From an uncultured Lysobacteraceae bacterium (lineage in GTDB: Bacteria > Pseudomonadota > Gammaproteobacteria > Xanthomonadales > Rhodanobacteraceae): a stretch of 15,804 nt of DNA. The DNA lies in NCBI GenBank assembly GCA_946482585.1, contig CAMLSI010000059.1, positions 1-15,804 of the forward strand. The letters are read 5' to 3'. The notes below the pieces were generated by a model. It ran no database searches and was not told the origin of the DNA. It was given only the letters and a program-made list of their open reading frames with translations. Positions 14,141 to 15,804 of this stretch are shown here, piece after piece. Made by a program: the position numbers and the translations under genes. Positions within the stretch are counted from its first letter, which is position 1. Every line of letters begins with the position of its first letter.

Positions 14141-14668
14141 ATGAATGTCCTGCGCCTGAGTCTGCCTATCGCACTGTTCGCCCTGACCGGTTGCGCGACT
14201 GCGCCGAAACCGCTGCAGGGCGAATTCGCCGCCGCCGCGCCGGAAGCCGTCCCGTCGAACGGCGAGAGAGTGCGCTGGGGCGGCGAAATCATTCGCGTCG
14301 TCAACGCCGCCGACCGTTCCTGCTTCGAAGTGCTCGCGCGCGCGCTCGACAGCCGCGCGCGGCCGCTGCGTCGCGACCGCAGCGACGGCCGTTTCCTCGC
14401 CTGCCGCAGCGGCTTCTACGATCCGGCCGTGTTCGAGGCCGGTCGCGAGATCACCGTGACCGGCACGATAGACGGCAACGAACTGCGCAAGGTCGGCGAC
14501 TACGACTATCGCTATCCGCGCGTGGCCGCCGATGTGATCTACCTCTGGGACGAACGCGAAACCGTGAACTACGCGTATCCGGCGTTCTACGACCCGTTCT
14601 GGTTCCGGCCGTGGTGGGGACCGTCGTACGTGGTCATTCACCACTCGCACGACAGGCGCAGAAAGTAG
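14141..14668 (+). CDS. Slp-family outer membrane lipoprotein
   Basis: The 175-residue product starts MNVLRLSLPIALFALTGC, a lipoprotein signal peptide with lipobox LTGC and lipidated Cys18. Ala at +2 predicts the outer membrane. The mature part carries the Slp pattern: VRWGGEIIRVVN, CFEVLARALDSRARP, GRFLACRSGFYDP, GREITVTGTIDG and VGDYDYRYPRVAAD. The C-terminus is aromatic and ends with basic residues. E. coli Slp is induced on starvation or stationary phase; its function is not well defined. The ATG at 14141 is preferred over one at 14099 because GGGAG lies 6 bases before it and it starts the signal peptide. The gene is 69 bases downstream of tgpA and may be co-transcribed. Confidence 0.92.
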   Translation: MNVLRLSLPIALFALTGCATAPKPLQGEFAAAAPEAVPSNGERVRWGGEIIRVVNAADRSCFEVLARALDSRARPLRRDRSDGRFLACRSGFYDPAVFEAGREITVTGTIDGNELRKVGDYDYRYPRVAADVIYLWDERETVNYAYPAFYDPFWFRPWWGPSYVVIHHSHDRRRK

Positions 14669-14685
14669 CGCGCGAAGCGAAACGA

Positions 14686-14714
14686 GCGAGTGCGGCGTTT
14701 CGTTCGCCGCTCGC
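14686..14714. terminator. Stem-loop between convergent slp and HIT genes
   Basis: GCGAG plus CGGCG (with a 2-base TG bulge, 14686-14697) pairs with CGCCGCTCGC (14705-14714) around the loop TTTCGTT: ten base pairs in the 69-base convergent gap. An alternative left arm lies just upstream (14671-14680). Short T-containing stretches follow on both strands, so a bidirectional terminator is plausible. Confidence 0.4.
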
Positions 14715-14737
14715 TTCTCGTCGCCGATGCCCCGATC

Positions 14738-15082
14738 TCAGGCGAACCCGCCGCGCAGCGGCGTGCCCGCCAGCAGATGCAGATGCAGCTGGAACACGGT
14801 CTGCCCGCCGTGGGCATTGCAGTTGACGACGCAGCGATAGCCGTCGTCGGCGAACCCCTGTCGCTTGGCATAGGCCGCCGCGGCGAGGAACAGTTTGCCG
14901 ACGAGTTCCGCCTGACCCGGCGCCAGATCGTTCAAGGTGGCGATCGGCGTCTTCGGCACGAACAGAACGTGCACCGGCGCCTGCGGGCTGATGTCCTTGA
15001 ATGCGACGAGATCGTCGTCTTCGTAGACGATGTCGGCGGGAATTTCGCGGCGGATGATCTTGCCGAAGATCGTGTCGCTCAT
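14738..15082 (-). CDS. HIT-family (HinT-like) nucleotide hydrolase
   Basis: HinT-type proteins hydrolyse purine nucleoside phosphoramidates and acyl-adenylates. This 114-residue protein starts MSDTIFGKIIRREIPADIVY and shows ISPQAPVHVLFVPK (31-44) and NAHGGQTVFQLHLHLL (89-104). In the H-x-H-x-H motif the first His is Gln98 (CAG, 14789-14791), while His100, the position of the nucleophile, and His102 are kept, so activity may survive. GAAGGAG (15087-15093) gives a strong ribosome binding site 4 bases before the ATG. The gene lies 91 bases after recR, with a perfect hairpin between, so it may have separate expression. Confidence 0.92.
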   Translation of the reverse strand: MSDTIFGKIIRREIPADIVYEDDDLVAFKDISPQAPVHVLFVPKTPIATLNDLAPGQAELVGKLFLAAAAYAKRQGFADDGYRCVVNCNAHGGQTVFQLHLHLLAGTPLRGGFA

Positions 15083-15116
15083 GAGGCTCCTTCAGGGTCG
15101 GGTTTTCATTCATGCC

Positions 15117-15137
15117 GCCCGCGGTCGTGCCGCGGGC
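15117..15137 (-). repeat. Perfect 8-bp hairpin between recR and the HIT gene
   Basis: GCCCGCGG (15117-15124) and CCGCGGGC (15130-15137) form a perfect stem with a 5-base loop, 36 bases after the recR stop. There is no adjacent U-tract on the minus strand. It may stabilise the ybaB-recR mRNA 3' end or mark a Rho-type end. Confidence 0.35.
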
Positions 15138-15173
15138 CACACCACTCCATTGCGTCAGCGGCGCGGCGCATCG

Positions 15174-15776
15174 TCAGAGCAGCGTCTGACGACTGCCGAA
15201 CGCGTGCGCGAGCGTGCCGCGGTCGATGAACTCGAGTTCGCCGCCGAGCGGAACGCCGTGCGCGAGACGCGTCGCGCGCACGCCGGCGTCGCGCGCGAGC
15301 TGCGACAACAGATGCGCGGTCGCTTCGCCTTCGACGGTCGGATTCGTCGCGACGATGAGTTCCCTGACCTCGCCGCTCCGCAGCCGCTCGGTCAGCAGAT
15401 CCAGGCCGAGTTCGCGCGGGCCGAGTCCGTCGAGCGGACTGAGCCGGCCCAGCAGCACGAAATACAGCCCGCGATAGCCAGTCGCGGTTTCGACCGCCGC
15501 CTGGTCGACCGGACTCTCCACGACGCAGAGCAGGCCCGCGTCGCGCGCCGAATTGGCGCAAACGCTGCAAATGTCGCTTTCGCTGAAGCCGCGGCAACGC
15601 CGGCAGTTGCCGATGCGCTCGACCGCAGCCGCAAGACGCTCGGCGAGCCGCCTCGCGCCGGCGCGGTCGCGCTCGAGCACATGAAAGGCCATGCGCTGCG
15701 CGCTTTTCGCCCCCACGCCCGGCAAGCAGCGCAGCGCTTCGATCAGTTCCGCGAGCAGCGGCGAACCGGCGCTCAT
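15174..15776 (-). CDS. recR: Recombination mediator RecR
   Basis: RecR works with RecO (and RecF) to load RecA on SSB-coated single-stranded DNA at gaps. The 200-residue protein has the helix-hairpin-helix [17 protein letters not shown] (18-34), a four-Cys zinc finger (Cys58, Cys61, Cys70, Cys73), a Toprim domain beginning [10 protein letters not shown] and continuing to [11 protein letters not shown] (144-154), and the C-terminal [19 protein letters not shown]. Length matches E. coli RecR (201). The ATG at 15776 lies 3 bases after the stop of the preceding partial gene, so coupling with ybaB is likely. Confidence 0.97.
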   Translation of the reverse strand: MSAGSPLLAELIEALRCLPGVGAKSAQRMAFHVLERDRAGARRLAERLAAAVERIGNCRRCRGFSESDICSVCANSARDAGLLCVVESPVDQAAVETATGYRGLYFVLLGRLSPLDGLGPRELGLDLLTERLRSGEVRELIVATNPTVEGEATAHLLSQLARDAGVRATRLAHGVPLGGELEFIDRGTLAHAFGSRQTLL

Positions 15777-15779
15777 GCG

Positions 15780-15804
15780 TCAGAACGGCAGCGAGAAGCC
15801 CGGC
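15780..15804 (-). CDS. C-terminal end of YbaB/EbfC nucleoid-associated protein (partial)
   Basis: Only the last seven residues, PGFSLPF, and the TGA stop are in the window. YbaB/EbfC proteins commonly end in a PG-F-x-(L/M)-PF type tail, and ybaB directly precedes recR in most bacteria, here with 3 bases between stop and start. The call rests mainly on position, so it is tentative despite the good match. Confidence 0.65.

Noticed and set aside
15060..15140. Short open frame starting ATGAATGAAAAC just before the HIT gene (minus strand)
   Set aside because: It runs out of frame into the HIT gene with no ribosome binding site and no conserved features; it could only be a leader peptide by speculation.
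1..15804. CRISPR arrays, insertion sequences, tRNA or rRNA genes, phage genes, toxin-antitoxin pairs
   Set aside because: Looked for on both strands and not seen; coding is dense, housekeeping in nature and uniform in composition.

Overview
The window looks like a chromosomal segment of a high-GC gammaproteobacterium, most probably of the order Xanthomonadales/Lysobacterales. The main clue is gene order: yceD-rpmF-fabH-fabD-fabG-acpP-fabF is followed by pabB and then pabC, and plsX is absent between rpmF and fabH. A divergent yceF (maf-type) gene sits next to yceD, as in many gammaproteobacteria. The family placement comes from protein sequence and gene order recalled from memory, not from a search. 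GC content and codon use look uniform, and I saw no mobile element, CRISPR array, tRNA, rRNA or prophage signature.

Region 1 (about 1-7395, minus strand) is the fatty-acid and folate block. Reading with transcription, it holds YceD (DUF177), ribosomal protein L32, FabH, FabD, FabG, ACP, FabF, PabB and the start of PabC. FabD and FabH make malonyl-ACP and the first acetoacetyl condensation. FabG reduces the ketoacyl-ACP, FabF elongates and AcpP carries the chain. PabB and PabC then turn chorismate into p-aminobenzoate for folate. A good sigma70-like promoter ends almost on the yceD start codon. A weaker one lies before acpP. Perfect GC-rich inverted repeats lie in nearly every intergenic gap of this operon, and the one at the fabD/fabG junction is followed by five U residues.

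Region 2 (about 7515-8545, plus strand) is a two-gene unit. It encodes a small unknown membrane-anchored coiled-coil protein, translationally coupled to YceF, a nucleotide pyrophosphatase of the Maf family.

Region 3 (about 8575-14071) holds a minus-strand GT39/ArnT-type membrane glycosyltransferase. It is divergent, across only 36 bases, from a plus-strand MoxR ATPase - DUF58 - TgpA-type transglutaminase operon whose genes overlap at their stop/start codons. An Slp-family outer-membrane lipoprotein follows.

Region 4 (about 14738-15804, minus strand) holds an HIT-family (HinT-like) protein, RecR and the last residues of YbaB/EbfC, the usual ybaB-recR order.

I do not see a clearly new multi-gene defence or mobile system. 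The best leads are the unknown coiled-coil protein coupled to YceF, the likely non-AUG start of FabH, the operon-wide hairpins, the near-leaderless yceD promoter, and two active-site deviations: PabB with PIAGT instead of PIKGT, and the HIT protein with Gln in place of the first motif His.
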